A stretch of DNA of 64,000 nt from Methylomonas methanica (GTDB lineage Bacteria > Pseudomonadota > Gammaproteobacteria > Methylococcales > Methylomonadaceae). Position 1 is the first letter of the stretch; every line of letters starts with the position of its first letter. The translations under genes and the position numbers were made by a program. The stretch lies in the NCBI RefSeq assembly GCF_001644035.1, contig NZ_LUUG01000045.1, forward strand, positions 1 through 64,000, written 5' to 3'. This document shows positions 52,412 through 62,351 of the stretch, one piece after another. The notes below the pieces were generated by a model. That model saw only the letters and a program-made list of their open reading frames with translations, did no database searches and was not told where the DNA came from.

Positions 52412-55189
52412 ATGAGACAATTCTTTGATCCCCAAACATTTGTTACGCAAATCCTGTCAGCGGTGCTGTGCGTCACGCTGGCCTGGACACCGTTTGGCGT
52501 GTCCTGGGCGGATGCGATTCAGGCGGCCGGGCGTGATGGCCAACAATTGGGCGAGCAAGTCCTCGGCGGTTTTGCTTTTCCGATCGATACCGGCAACGGC
52601 ACGCTGACCTTGAATCCGGGGACTGCTCAGGAAAGTGCCATATCGATTGGCACCTTGTTTCCGGATACTAACAGCGCTACGACCACGGCCCAGGACTTTG
52701 CCGATCTCTATGGCAACAACCCCGGCACACTGGCGGCGGGGTTAAACGCGCAGACCGCCTTGAACGGCGAAACCAGCTTCACCGGCGAAGCCTATCGCAC
52801 CCTGATTGACAACGCCCACCAGTCGCATCCGGATTTACACAACGATGCAGTCTGGAATGCCGGCGATCAGGTGTTTGCCAATTTCACGCCCTGGGCTCAG
52901 TCGTTTTCGGACTGTACCACCGTGACCACGCAAACCGAGACCAGCCATTCGGTCCGTATCCCCGACTATCAGTTGTGTCTGCGCCAACCGACGGTACCGC
53001 AAAGTTGTACCGCCACCCATCAAGTCAATGTAGAGACCCTACTCAGCTTTGTCTCCGGTAACGGAGGCATGTCCAGCTGTGGTTCTGGCTGCATGGATTT
53101 GTACGTCGGGCGTGTGGGCGATAACTATTGGTCAGCCGACTGCGGCATATTCAACTGGGAAGTCACATACAACGTCCTGCACCCGGAAGCCATCATCAGT
53201 GCCACGCTGGAAGACGTCGAATTCGATGACCATGCCCGCGTCTATTACGGCGGGAATCTGATTTACACCGGCTCCACCGGCTGGGGTGGCTCATGTGAGC
53301 TCAGCAATAGCTGGGTCGACCATCCCAATCGCGACGTCACCTATGCCTTCAACAGTACGGGCAACAAAGTCTTCAAGCAGGAAACCATGGTTGGTGGTAA
53401 TGGTGAAGGTTATTCCAGGATTCGGCTCCGCTATGATTTGTCGAAACTGATCACCCAGGACCAATGGAGCTGGAGCGGTCCGAATTGCCAAAACTTAGCC
53501 AATGCGATTACTGACGGCATTTGCCAGGCCGGCAGCCAATTGAGCTGCACGAATGATCCTGCCAACGCTTCGGGTTGTTACGTCGACCCGACTTCGCAGG
53601 TGATGGTCTGCGGCACGGATTTGGCCCAAGCCCCGGTGGCCAGTTCGACTGGGATTCGCAATACTTGCATGAATATTCAAGCCTCAGGGCATTGCGATTT
53701 GAATCAGTATGGGCAATGTTGGACCGACACCGCCGGCACCCACTGTTTAGAACCGCCGGCGAACGGGATACCCAACAAGACCTGTGCGTCGTTAGAAACT
53801 CAAGGCTGCTCGTTCATCAAAAGCCAATGTACCAGTGTGTTGGCCTCCGGCACCTGCTGGGACAGTGTCGATACCTACGACTGTGGGCAAACGGTGGGCA
53901 TTCCCGGCATTCAAAGCAATACCCAACAACAATGCGCTGGTCCGATACGCTGCATGGGGGAAGATTGCATTACCGTGAATCGCACCCAGAGTCAGGATTT
54001 CAGCAAGGCGGTCGCCTTACTCAACAGCGCTCAGCAAATGGCGATGGACTTGCATTGCGACTACGCCAATACCGATCTGCAGCAAAAGGATCCGACTACC
54101 TGTCAGGTATTTCAAGGCAAACCGGCCAGTTGTAAAATGGTCGGCGGTGCACTCAGCCTGGTCGATTGCTGCGAAACACCCTCTGGCGCGATGGGGCTGG
54201 GCCGTTATATTGATTTATTGATCGCCACCAGTCAGATGGACAGTGCCGTCATGGCCATGGACAGCACCTCCGCTATCCGGGGCGCCTGGGAAACCATGCG
54301 CACCCCGTTCACGTTGGCTGGCGATGCCTGGAACAGTTTTCAGGCGGATTTTGCCTCGACGGTTAATGACTTGGTCGGCACCGACATGCTCAGTACCAGC
54401 GATATTGCCTCGCAAGGTTTACTCGACTCGCTGAAAGGCGAATTAATGAAGTCGGTAGCGGAATGGATCGGCCAAACCTTTGGCGAAGCCGCCGGTAACG
54501 CACTATTCAGTGCCGGCGGCCAGGCAGCCTTCGATTCGGCTGGCAATTTAACGCCAGCTGCGGAATCCGGAGGCGTCGAATTGGGCGGCGGTGCCGCAGT
54601 CGCAGGCGAGTTGCTCAGTACCTTGATGACGGCTTATACGGTGGTGATGATCATCATTATGATTATCCAAATAGTCTACTCCTGCGAAGAACCGGAGTAC
54701 GAACTCGCAGCCAAGAAACAACTGAAAGTCTGCACGGACCTCGGCACCTATTGCGAGAGCAAGGTAGCTGGCGTGTGTTGGGTGCGCAAGGAAAGTTACT
54801 GTTGCTACAACTCGCCGCTAGCGCGCATCCTCAACGAACAAATCAAACCGCAGTTGGGCATGGATTTCGGCACGCCAGAAAGTCCGAGTTGTACCGGCAT
54901 CAAAGTCGCTGACCTGGACCGCGTGGATTGGACCCAGGTCAATCTGGACGAATGGTTGGCGATTCTGGCGCAGACGGGGCATTTGCCGACCGCCGCCAAT
55001 GCGGCGTCCATGCTGAATCTGGATCAACTCACCGGCACAGGCAGCCGACTCAATCCGCAGAAATACGGCGCAGTCTCCAGCGGCCGCCAAGACACCTTAA
55101 CCCGTACTCAAGGCCGGATGACCGATTTGGATGTACCCACGGTCAAACGGCAGTCGGAACTGGAGGGCTGGGGTATGGGGTCGCAATGA
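52412..55189 (+). CDS. traN: TraN, mating-pair stabilisation outer-membrane protein
   Basis: 925 residues from the ATG at 52412 (GAGGCG just before); the frame extends upstream only inside traU. Signal peptide QILSAVLCVTLAWTPFGVSW ending AD. Very Cys-rich repeats in the middle (CTNDPANASGCYVDPTSQVM; CMNIQASGHCDLNQYGQCW; CTSVLASGTCWDSVDTYDC) and the conserved C-terminal SCEEPEYELAAKKQLKVCTD then CCYNSPLARILNEQ. It recognises recipient outer-membrane proteins. Convergent with the HU gene, 12 bp between stops. Confidence 0.9.
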   Translation: MRQFFDPQTFVTQILSAVLCVTLAWTPFGVSWADAIQAAGRDGQQLGEQVLGGFAFPIDTGNGTLTLNPGTAQESAISIGTLFPDTNSATTTAQDFADLYGNNPGTLAAGLNAQTALNGETSFTGEAYRTLIDNAHQSHPDLHNDAVWNAGDQVFANFTPWAQSFSDCTTVTTQTETSHSVRIPDYQLCLRQPTVPQSCTATHQVNVETLLSFVSGNGGMSSCGSGCMDLYVGRVGDNYWSADCGIFNWEVTYNVLHPEAIISATLEDVEFDDHARVYYGGNLIYTGSTGWGGSCELSNSWVDHPNRDVTYAFNSTGNKVFKQETMVGGNGEGYSRIRLRYDLSKLITQDQWSWSGPNCQNLANAITDGICQAGSQLSCTNDPANASGCYVDPTSQVMVCGTDLAQAPVASSTGIRNTCMNIQASGHCDLNQYGQCWTDTAGTHCLEPPANGIPNKTCASLETQGCSFIKSQCTSVLASGTCWDSVDTYDCGQTVGIPGIQSNTQQQCAGPIRCMGEDCITVNRTQSQDFSKAVALLNSAQQMAMDLHCDYANTDLQQKDPTTCQVFQGKPASCKMVGGALSLVDCCETPSGAMGLGRYIDLLIATSQMDSAVMAMDSTSAIRGAWETMRTPFTLAGDAWNSFQADFASTVNDLVGTDMLSTSDIASQGLLDSLKGELMKSVAEWIGQTFGEAAGNALFSAGGQAAFDSAGNLTPAAESGGVELGGGAAVAGELLSTLMTAYTVVMIIIMIIQIVYSCEEPEYELAAKKQLKVCTDLGTYCESKVAGVCWVRKESYCCYNSPLARILNEQIKPQLGMDFGTPESPSCTGIKVADLDRVDWTQVNLDEWLAILAQTGHLPTAANAASMLNLDQLTGTGSRLNPQKYGAVSSGRQDTLTRTQGRMTDLDVPTVKRQSELEGWGMGSQ

Positions 55190-55201
55190 GCGGTCTAAAA
55201 C

Positions 55202-55474
55202 TTACTGAACCGCGTCTTTCAGGCCTTTGCCGGCTTTGAAGGATGGCAATTTGGCGGCGGCAATCGTAATGGCTTCGCCGGTTTGCGGGTTGCGGCCAGA
55301 ACGCTCGGCGCGCTCTTTCACTTCAAACGTACCGAAGCCAACTAACGCCACGGAATCGCCCGCTTTAAGTGCGGATTGAATGGATTGGGTAAGGCCATCC
55401 AATGCGCGACCGGCGTCGGCTTTAGTCAGGTTAGCATGGCTGGCGATGGCGTCGATGAGTTCCGATTTGTTCAT
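55202..55474 (-). CDS. HU-family DNA-binding protein
   Basis: 90 residues, complete [70 protein letters not shown]. The RNPQTG beta-arm tip is standard. Opposed to the transfer operon at its end; an element-borne nucleoid protein that could lower the fitness cost of carriage or help recombination. The region to 55688 holds its promoter and that of hsdR, no further gene. Confidence 0.93.
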   Translation of the reverse strand: MNKSELIDAIASHANLTKADAGRALDGLTQSIQSALKAGDSVALVGFGTFEVKERAERSGRNPQTGEAITIAAAKLPSFKAGKGLKDAVQ

Positions 55475-55688
55475 ATATGTTATTTCCCTTGTTAATAAAA
55501 ACTGCTTGTATGGACGTTTGATCTACGAGATTGAATGATATTACTTAAAATGATTGTGGCCAAAAATTGCTGACTAGCTATGCACCAAAATAGTTAATAC
55601 TTATGCGTTAAGCCCCTTAGCTGCTAACATTCCATCATTTATTGATACTGCATAATAACCGCTAGGCATTTGATCAGGAAAGAACTGG

Positions 55689-58103
55689 ATGGATAGGGAT
55701 AACAAACGCGATATGATCATGACCGAGGCCGATACCAGTCGCGAGTTTGTTACCCCAAAATTGGTTCAAGCCGGTTGGTCAGTCTCTCCCCATTCAATCG
55801 GCGAACAACGTACCTTCACCAATGGCCGGATCTTTGTCACCGGCGGCAAAGTACGTCGCGGCCAACAGAAACGTGCCGATTATCTGTTGTATTACCGGCG
55901 CGATTTTCCGCTCGCCGTCGTCGAAGTCAAAAGCATCGCCTTTCCTGCCGAAACCGGCGCACAACAAGCGCGCGAATATGCCGAAATTCTTGGGCTTAAA
56001 TTCGCTTATGCCTCCAATGGTCGGCAAATTATTGAAATCGATTACACGACAGGTACTGAACGTGTAATTGATCAATACCCAAGTCCCGCTGAACTCTGGC
56101 ACCGCCTAACCGCCTCCTCTTCGCTGTCTGAAACAGCCAGTAACCAATTGTTGGAACCGTTTAATTTGGTGTCGGGCAAGATTCCCCGTTACTATCAGGT
56201 CATTGCCATCAACCGCATCATCGAAGCGATTTTACTCGGACAAAAACGCATCCTGACTACCATGGCCACCGGCACGGGTAAAACCTGCGTGGCCTTTCAA
56301 CTGTGTTGGAAGTTGTGGAATAGCCGCTGGAACAGAACCGGCGAATATCGACGACCCAAAATTCTGTTTCTCGCCGACCGCAACATTCTGGTCGACGATC
56401 CGATGGCCAAGATGTTTGCCCCGTTCGGCGATGCCCGCTTCAAAATTTCCGGCAACGATGTCAGTCAGGGCCGGGAAATGTATTTTGGTATTTACCAGGC
56501 ACTGACCAATCCTTATAGCGATGTTTTTCGTCAGTACCGTCCAGACTTTTTCGATTTGATCATCATCGATGAGTGCCATCGCGGCTCCAGCCGAAATGAC
56601 AGCAGTTGGCGGGCGGTGCTGGATTATTTCCAACCGGCGATCCAGGTCGGCATGACGGCAACACCGCTACGAGAAGACTCGCGCGATAGCTACGAGTATT
56701 TCGGCAACCCCGTCTACACCTACAGCCTGCGTCAAGGCATCGAAGACGGATTTCTGGCGCCTTATCGGGTGCATCGTGTGATTACCACCGTCGATGCCGC
56801 GGGTTGGCGACCTTCCAAAGATGAACTGGATCGTTACGGTCGCCCGGTACCGGATGATGAATATCAAACCAAGGATTTCGAACGCGTGATTGCTTTGCGG
56901 GCGCGCACCCGTGCCATGGCCAAGCATCTCACCGATTTTTTGAAAGGTACCGATCGCTTTGCTAAAACCTTGGTGTTTTGCGTCGATCAGGAACACGCCT
57001 CGGAAATGCGTCAAGAACTGCTCAATCTGAATAGCGACCTGGTCAAACAATATCCCGATTATGTCTGCCGGGTTACCGCCGACGAAGGCGCCATCGGCCT
57101 GACCCATCTGGCTCATTTCCAGGATGTCGACAAACCCACGCCCGCCATACTGACTACCTCGCAACTGCTCACCACCGGCGTCGATGCCGAAATGGTGAAA
57201 AACGTGGTGTTAGCTCGTGTCGTCGGTTCGCGCTCGGAATTCAAGCAAATCGTCGGTCGCGGCACGCGCCTGAAGGTTGATTACGGCAAGGAATATTTCA
57301 ACATCATCGATTTCACCGGCACGGCGACACGGCATTTCGCCGATCCTGACTTTGACGGCGATCCGGCGCGTATCGAAGAAGTCACCATCGATGAAGAAGG
57401 CGAAATTGTCGATACTTTAGTCGAGATCATCGAGGACGAAGTCCAGGAAACACCCGGCGAATACCAACCGGACGATGACAACCCTACTGACGGCGAAGGT
57501 GAAATCATCACCGATCCGCCGCAGGAGCCGCGTAAATTCTACGTCGATGGCGGCACGGTCGAAGTCATCGGCCATCTGGTCTACGATCTTGATACCGACG
57601 GCAAGAAACTGCAAGTCGTGCGCTACACCGAATATTCAGGCCGTGCTGTGCGTTCGATGTATCCCGGCAGTCAAGAATTCCAGCGCGACTGGGCCAACCC
57701 GGATACCCGTAGCGACTTGCTACGCGAACTCACCGAACGCGGCATCAGCTTCGAAGAACTCGCCGCATCGTCCGACTTGCCGGATGCCGATCCCTTCGAT
57801 TTGCTTTGCAATCTGGCTTGGAATGCGCCTTTGTTGACCCGCCGGCAACGTGCCGAGCAAGCCCGCAAATCGGCTCAGAATCTGTTCAGCCAGCACAGCG
57901 AAACGGCCCGAGAAATCCTCGCGCTGATGCTGGATAAATACATCGAGCGAGGCATTAGCCAATTCAATGCCTTGTCGGAATTGATGAAAGTCCAGCCGTT
58001 CGAACAATACGGCACCCCCACGGAAATCGCCAACCGCCATTTCGGCGGCATTCAGGGCCTGAAAGCGGCTGTGTCGCAATTACAGTCCGCCATCTACCAA
58101 TAA
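55689..58103 (+). CDS. hsdR: HsdR, type I restriction endonuclease subunit
   Basis: 804 residues, EcoEI-type. N-terminal nuclease domain: RADYLLYYRRDFPLAVVEVK (PD-D/E-XK pattern with D, E and K, about residues 58-78). Helicase: Walker A TTMATGTGKTCVAFQL (about 190-205), DECH in IIIDECHRGSS, motif III MTATPLRED, motif VI QIVGRGTRLKVDYGKEYFNI. An acidic linker (about 560-615) precedes the C-terminal domain that docks to HsdM (QPFEQYGTPTEIANRHFGG). AGGAAAG before the ATG; a second ATG ten codons in is possible. First gene of a five-gene island. Confidence 0.93.
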   Translation: MDRDNKRDMIMTEADTSREFVTPKLVQAGWSVSPHSIGEQRTFTNGRIFVTGGKVRRGQQKRADYLLYYRRDFPLAVVEVKSIAFPAETGAQQAREYAEILGLKFAYASNGRQIIEIDYTTGTERVIDQYPSPAELWHRLTASSSLSETASNQLLEPFNLVSGKIPRYYQVIAINRIIEAILLGQKRILTTMATGTGKTCVAFQLCWKLWNSRWNRTGEYRRPKILFLADRNILVDDPMAKMFAPFGDARFKISGNDVSQGREMYFGIYQALTNPYSDVFRQYRPDFFDLIIIDECHRGSSRNDSSWRAVLDYFQPAIQVGMTATPLREDSRDSYEYFGNPVYTYSLRQGIEDGFLAPYRVHRVITTVDAAGWRPSKDELDRYGRPVPDDEYQTKDFERVIALRARTRAMAKHLTDFLKGTDRFAKTLVFCVDQEHASEMRQELLNLNSDLVKQYPDYVCRVTADEGAIGLTHLAHFQDVDKPTPAILTTSQLLTTGVDAEMVKNVVLARVVGSRSEFKQIVGRGTRLKVDYGKEYFNIIDFTGTATRHFADPDFDGDPARIEEVTIDEEGEIVDTLVEIIEDEVQETPGEYQPDDDNPTDGEGEIITDPPQEPRKFYVDGGTVEVIGHLVYDLDTDGKKLQVVRYTEYSGRAVRSMYPGSQEFQRDWANPDTRSDLLRELTERGISFEELAASSDLPDADPFDLLCNLAWNAPLLTRRQRAEQARKSAQNLFSQHSETAREILALMLDKYIERGISQFNALSELMKVQPFEQYGTPTEIANRHFGGIQGLKAAVSQLQSAIYQ

Positions 58104-58118
58104 TTATTCATTCTTTGC

Positions 58119-59897
58119 ATGGTCAAACCTAAAAAAACCAAACCCGTATTAACCACCGCACAACAACTGTCCGCATTGATCAAATCGGCGCGCGACATCC
58201 TGCGAAAAGACAAAGGCTTGAACGGCGATGTCGACAGACTACCGCTGCTCACCTGGGTGATGTTTCTGAAATTCCTCGACGATCTTGAACTACTCCACGA
58301 ACAGGAAGCCGAGCTGGACGGCAAACGCTATCAAGGCATCGTCGAATCACCTTACCGCTGGCGGGATTGGGCCGCACGGGAAGACGGCGTCACCGGCGAG
58401 GAGTTATTGTCTTTCATCAACCAGGACGAAACCATCCGTCCCGACGGACAACGCGGCAAAGGCTTGTTTGCCTATCTGCGCGGCTTGGCTGGCGAAGGCG
58501 AAAAAGGCAGCCAGCGCGAAGTTATCGCCAACGTATTCAAAGGCGTGCAAAACCGCATGGTCAGCGGTTTTTTGCTGCGCGACATCATCAACAAGATCAA
58601 CGGCATTCACTTCAACAGCAGCGAGGAAATTCATACTCTGTCGCATCTGTACGAATCGATGCTGCGGGAAATGCGCGATGCGGCTGGCGATTCCGGCGAA
58701 TTCTACACCCCGCGCCCGGTAGTACGCTTCATGGTTCTGGTTTCCGACCCCAAACTCGGCGAAACCGTACTCGACCCGGCTTGCGGTACCGGCGGTTTTC
58801 TGGTCGAAGCCTACGACCACTTGCTTCAGCAAGTTGCTACGCCTGACGACCGTCGTGCCCTCCAGCGCGAAAGCCTGTTCGGTCAGGAGGCCAAGCCCCT
58901 GCCCTATATGCTGGTGCAGATGAACTTGCTATTGCACGGTTTGGAAGCCCCGCAAATTGCTTACGGCAATACTCTGGAACGCCGCGTCACTGAAATTGGC
59001 CATAGCGAACGCGTCGATGTCATCCTCACCAACCCGCCGTTCGGCGGCGAGGAGGAAGCCGGCATCAAAGCCAATTTCCCGGCCAACATGCAAACCGCCG
59101 AAACCGCTTTGTTGTTCCTGCAGTTCATCATGCGCAAATTGCGTTATGCGGGCTTCGGCGCCGAACGCGGCGGTCGTGCCGCCGTGGTTGTGCCCAACGG
59201 CACTTTATTTGGCGATGGCGTTTGCGCCACCATCAAGGAAGAACTGCTCAAAGAATTCAACCTGCATACCATCGTCCGCCTGCCGCAAGGCGTATTCGCG
59301 CCCTATACCGATATTCCGGCCAATCTGCTGTTTTTCGAGCGTGGCGGCCCCACCGAAACCATCTGGTATTACGAACAACCGCTACCGGAAGGCCGCAAGA
59401 AATACAGCAAAACCGCATCCTTGCAATTCGAAGAGCTGGAACCTGCCTTAAACTGGTGGCACAACCGCGAGGAAACCCCGCAAGCCTGGAAAGTCGATTT
59501 TGCCGGCAAACGTGCGGCAGCCTTGGCCGCCGCAGAACCGCACTGGCAACGCGCCGAAAGCGAACGCTCAGCAGCGCTGGCCTTGGGCAAACAGATTCGC
59601 GAACTGGAACAAGCCGTGTCCGCCGCCGGCAACGGTGACAAAGCCGCATTGCAAAGCCAGCTTCGCGACCTGAAAGGCAAACAACAAGCCCACGAAACCG
59701 CCGCCAAAACCGCGCAAAGCGAAGGCGATGCGCTGTACTGGCCGATTTATAATCTCGATCAAAAGAATCCCCACGCCAAAGCAGGCCTTGAACATGCCGA
59801 TCCCAAAGACCTGATTGCCAGCATGCGCAGCCACGAATCCGAGGTCATGCGCTTATTGGGTGAGATCGAGACTTTGGTACATGAGGTGGAACAATGA
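58119..59897 (+). CDS. hsdM: HsdM, type I adenine methyltransferase
   Basis: 592 residues. SAM motif I DPACGTGGFLVEAYDHLL (about residues 219-236), catalytic NPPFGGEEEAG (motif IV, about 305-315), HsdM N-terminal domain LPLLTWVMFLKFLDDLELLH, and a C-terminal helical region (coiled coil about 480-540) that meets HsdS. Starts 15 bp after hsdR. Downstream spacing of 118 bp before the DUF1016 gene is filled by a REP-like insert. Confidence 0.93.
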   Translation: MVKPKKTKPVLTTAQQLSALIKSARDILRKDKGLNGDVDRLPLLTWVMFLKFLDDLELLHEQEAELDGKRYQGIVESPYRWRDWAAREDGVTGEELLSFINQDETIRPDGQRGKGLFAYLRGLAGEGEKGSQREVIANVFKGVQNRMVSGFLLRDIINKINGIHFNSSEEIHTLSHLYESMLREMRDAAGDSGEFYTPRPVVRFMVLVSDPKLGETVLDPACGTGGFLVEAYDHLLQQVATPDDRRALQRESLFGQEAKPLPYMLVQMNLLLHGLEAPQIAYGNTLERRVTEIGHSERVDVILTNPPFGGEEEAGIKANFPANMQTAETALLFLQFIMRKLRYAGFGAERGGRAAVVVPNGTLFGDGVCATIKEELLKEFNLHTIVRLPQGVFAPYTDIPANLLFFERGGPTETIWYYEQPLPEGRKKYSKTASLQFEELEPALNWWHNREETPQAWKVDFAGKRAAALAAAEPHWQRAESERSAALALGKQIRELEQAVSAAGNGDKAALQSQLRDLKGKQQAHETAAKTAQSEGDALYWPIYNLDQKNPHAKAGLEHADPKDLIASMRSHESEVMRLLGEIETLVHEVEQ

Positions 59898-59990
59898 ACA
59901 TTTCCGAAACACTGTCTCGGAAATCTCAATTCCATGGTTCCCACGTTCCGCGTGGTAACCCAGTCACAGACGCTCCAGCGTCCCGAGTCG
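59895..59990. repeat. REP-like palindromic insert inside the hsd operon
   Basis: Contains two tight palindromes, CCACG-TTCCG-CGTGG and GACGCT-CC-AGCGTC, preceded by CCGAAAC/CTGTCTCGG pairing. It is bracketed by near-identical 22-bp direct repeats (hsdM end at 59869-59890 and just before the DUF1016 start at 59990-60011, sharing GAGACTTT and ACATGAGGTGG). The right copy supplies the ribosome site of the next gene. Looks like insertion of a mobile REP unit with duplication of the target. Confidence 0.6.
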
Positions 59991-60015
59991 AGACTTTAAA
60001 ACATGAGGTGGCGCT

Positions 60016-61188
60016 ATGAGCGAAACCAACGATTTGCCTATTGCCTACGGCGACATTCATACCGACATCGTCCAACTGCTGGAAAATGCTCGCCGCGCCG
60101 CCGCCCGTAGCGTCAACGCCTTAATGACCGCCAGTTACTGGGAAATTGGCCGCCGCATCGTCGAATTCGAACAAGGTGGCGAAGATCGCGCCGCGTATGG
60201 CGAGGCGTTGATTCAGCGGTTGGCATTGGATTTAAGCAATCGTTTTGGCCGGGGGTTTAGTCGTCAAAACCTCCAGCAAATGCGGGCGTTCTATCTGACC
60301 TGGCCGATGGATAAGATTCGCCAGACAGTGTCTGGCATTTCTTCCCAAAAACCGCAGACAATGTCTGCAGAATCTTCCCCTACACCAATTGTCCAGACAG
60401 CGTCTGGACAATTACTCACGCTCTCAAATTTGGCCGAAGCCTTCCCGCTGCCCTGGTCGGCTTACGTGCGCTTGCTTTCGGTCAAAAAACCAGAAGCGCG
60501 CGGCTTCTACGAAACCGAAGCCCTGCGTTGCGGCTGGACGGTGCGGCAACTGGATCGGCAGATCAACAGCCAATTTTACGAACGCACGGCGTTATCCAAA
60601 AACAAAGTGGCGATGTTGGCGCAAGCGGAACACGCCGAACCGGATGACGCCATCACGCCGGAACAAGCTATCAAGGATCCGTTCGTGCTGGAATTTCTCA
60701 ACCTGAAAGACCAATACTCGGAATCCGATCTCGAAGACGCGCTGATCCAGCATTTGGCCGATTTTCTGCTGGAATTGGGCGACGACTTTGCCTTTGTCGG
60801 TCGCCAGCGCCGCTTGCGGCTCGACGATACCTGGTTTCGCATCGACTTGCTGTTTTTCCATCGCCGCCTGAAATGTCTGGTGGTGATCGACCTTAAGGTC
60901 GGCAAGTTCAGCTATGCCGACGCCGGCCAGATGCACCTATACCTGAATTATGCCCGCGAACACTGGATGAAACCCGGCGAAAACCCGCCGGTGGGTCTGA
61001 TTCTATGCGCCGCCAAAGGCGCGGCGGAAGCCCATTACGCCTTGGACAACCTGCCGAACAAGGTACTGGCCGCGGAATATCAAACCGTGCTGCCGAATGA
61101 AAAGCTGTTGGCGGAGGAATTGGAGCGGTCGCGGATTGAATTGGAAGCGCGGCGGTTGTTGGGTTCGAAAAATGAGGGTGAGGCATGA
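60016..61188 (+). CDS. DUF1016 (YhcG-like) PDDEXK nuclease family protein
   Basis: 390 residues. N-terminal DUF1016 helical domain (ARSVNALMTASYWEIGRRIV; GFSRQNLQQMRAFYLTW) and C-terminal PD-(D/E)XK nuclease-like domain (DDTWFRIDLLFFHRRLKCLV, VIDLKVGKFSYADAGQMHLY). The linker (about residues 98-138) is built from a repeated short unit (QTVSG, QTMSA, QTASG) encoded by three DNA palindromes. Genes of this type often sit inside type I restriction operons and are thought to assist or add a nuclease. ATG overlap (4 bp) with hsdS shows coupling. Confidence 0.88.
   Translation: MSETNDLPIAYGDIHTDIVQLLENARRAAARSVNALMTASYWEIGRRIVEFEQGGEDRAAYGEALIQRLALDLSNRFGRGFSRQNLQQMRAFYLTWPMDKIRQTVSGISSQKPQTMSAESSPTPIVQTASGQLLTLSNLAEAFPLPWSAYVRLLSVKKPEARGFYETEALRCGWTVRQLDRQINSQFYERTALSKNKVAMLAQAEHAEPDDAITPEQAIKDPFVLEFLNLKDQYSESDLEDALIQHLADFLLELGDDFAFVGRQRRLRLDDTWFRIDLLFFHRRLKCLVVIDLKVGKFSYADAGQMHLYLNYAREHWMKPGENPPVGLILCAAKGAAEAHYALDNLPNKVLAAEYQTVLPNEKLLAEELERSRIELEARRLLGSKNEGEA
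60320..60411 (+). repeat. three short palindromes in the DUF1016 linker
   Basis: CCAGACA-GTGTCTGG (60321-60335), GCAGACA-ATGTCTGC (60354-60368) and TTGTCCAGAC-AGC-GTCTGGACAA (60389-60411), each centred on CAGAC/GTCTG. They encode the QTVSG, QTMSA and QTASG repeats. Unequal recombination among them would change linker length without breaking the frame if units are multiples of three. Confidence 0.7.
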
Positions 61189-62351
61189 GTCGGTGGCCAA
61201 CAGTCGAACTTGGAGAAGTATTACATACCCAAATTGATGCTGTTGAAAGTGCTGAACTGGAAACGGTCAATCTTGCCGGCGTTTACGGTTTTGCAAGAGG
61301 CCTATTCAAACGAAAACCGATTTCTCCGCTGGATACAACCTATAAACGCTTTCACCGTTTGAATGCTGGGGATTTTGTTATCAGTTCGCCCAAGGCCTGG
61401 GAAGGCGCTATTGCTCGAATCCCAGAAGAATTTGATGGGTGGTTTTTATCGCCGGTATTTCCAACTTTTAGAGCGAATCCGGATCGGCTCGATACTCGTT
61501 ACCTCGATTGGTATTGCAAAAGGGAAGCAGTTTGGACACAGCTACAAGGGAAAGCCAAAGGCATGGGCGCGCGACGTGAATCGGTATCGCCAGCTCAGTT
61601 TTTGAGCCTGAATATTCCGCTGCCTAAAATTGACGAACAACAACGCATCGTCGCCCGCCTGGATCAATTGGCGGAAAAAGTACGGCAAGTCAATGAACAT
61701 CTGGATGCAATGGAAACCGATGCCGAAGCATTGATTCGCAACTATATTTTTTCACCCTCCGAAACAGGCATTACCAAACGCAAAATGTCGGAACTGGTAT
61801 CGTTACGACAAGCTGACGTCATAGTAGATCAACTAGAAAATTATCAATTCGCCGGGGTATATTCGTTCGGGCGCGGCGTGTTTGCCAGTGTCAATAAAGC
61901 CGGAAGCGAGTTTGCCTATCCGCGACTATCCACCGTAAAGACTGGCGACTTTATTTACCCCAAACTCATGGCATGGGAAGGCGCACTAGGTGTCGTTCCC
62001 GAAGCTTGCGACGGCATGGTGGTATCCCCTGAATTTCCGGTGTTCACTATTGATACCGACGTCGTTTTGCCGGAGATAATCGACATTTACTTTCGTACGC
62101 CCTCGGTTTGGCCAGAACTGGCAGGAATAAGCGGTGGCACTAATGTCCGTCGTCGCAGGCTGCAACCATCAGCATTTTTGAACTACGAAATGCCTGTTCC
62201 GCCAATGCCGACACAGTTAAAAATCCGCGAAATGCATCGGCGTGTTCAACAACTAAAAACATCTCACAACGCAATCCGCGAAGCCAACCAAGCGCTCATT
62301 CCAGCAACGTTAGAACGCATATTTTCATCAGAGGGCCACCAACATGGCTGA
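61185..62351 (+). CDS. hsdS: HsdS, type I specificity subunit
   Basis: 388 residues with two target-recognition domains, each followed by a helical spacer: first TRD about residues 1-150 (LYLDWYCKREAVW-like, SPAQFLSLNIPLPKIDEQQR), spacer IVARLDQLAEKVRQVNEHLD; second TRD about 195-345 (VSPEFPVFTIDTDVVLPEII; QPSAFLNYEMPVPPMPTQLK), spacer IREMHRRVQQLKTSHN. Determines the methylated sequence. Overlaps the DUF1016 gene by 4 bp and the next gene by 8 bp. Confidence 0.92.
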   Translation: MSRWPTVELGEVLHTQIDAVESAELETVNLAGVYGFARGLFKRKPISPLDTTYKRFHRLNAGDFVISSPKAWEGAIARIPEEFDGWFLSPVFPTFRANPDRLDTRYLDWYCKREAVWTQLQGKAKGMGARRESVSPAQFLSLNIPLPKIDEQQRIVARLDQLAEKVRQVNEHLDAMETDAEALIRNYIFSPSETGITKRKMSELVSLRQADVIVDQLENYQFAGVYSFGRGVFASVNKAGSEFAYPRLSTVKTGDFIYPKLMAWEGALGVVPEACDGMVVSPEFPVFTIDTDVVLPEIIDIYFRTPSVWPELAGISGGTNVRRRRLQPSAFLNYEMPVPPMPTQLKIREMHRRVQQLKTSHNAIREANQALIPATLERIFSSEGHQHG

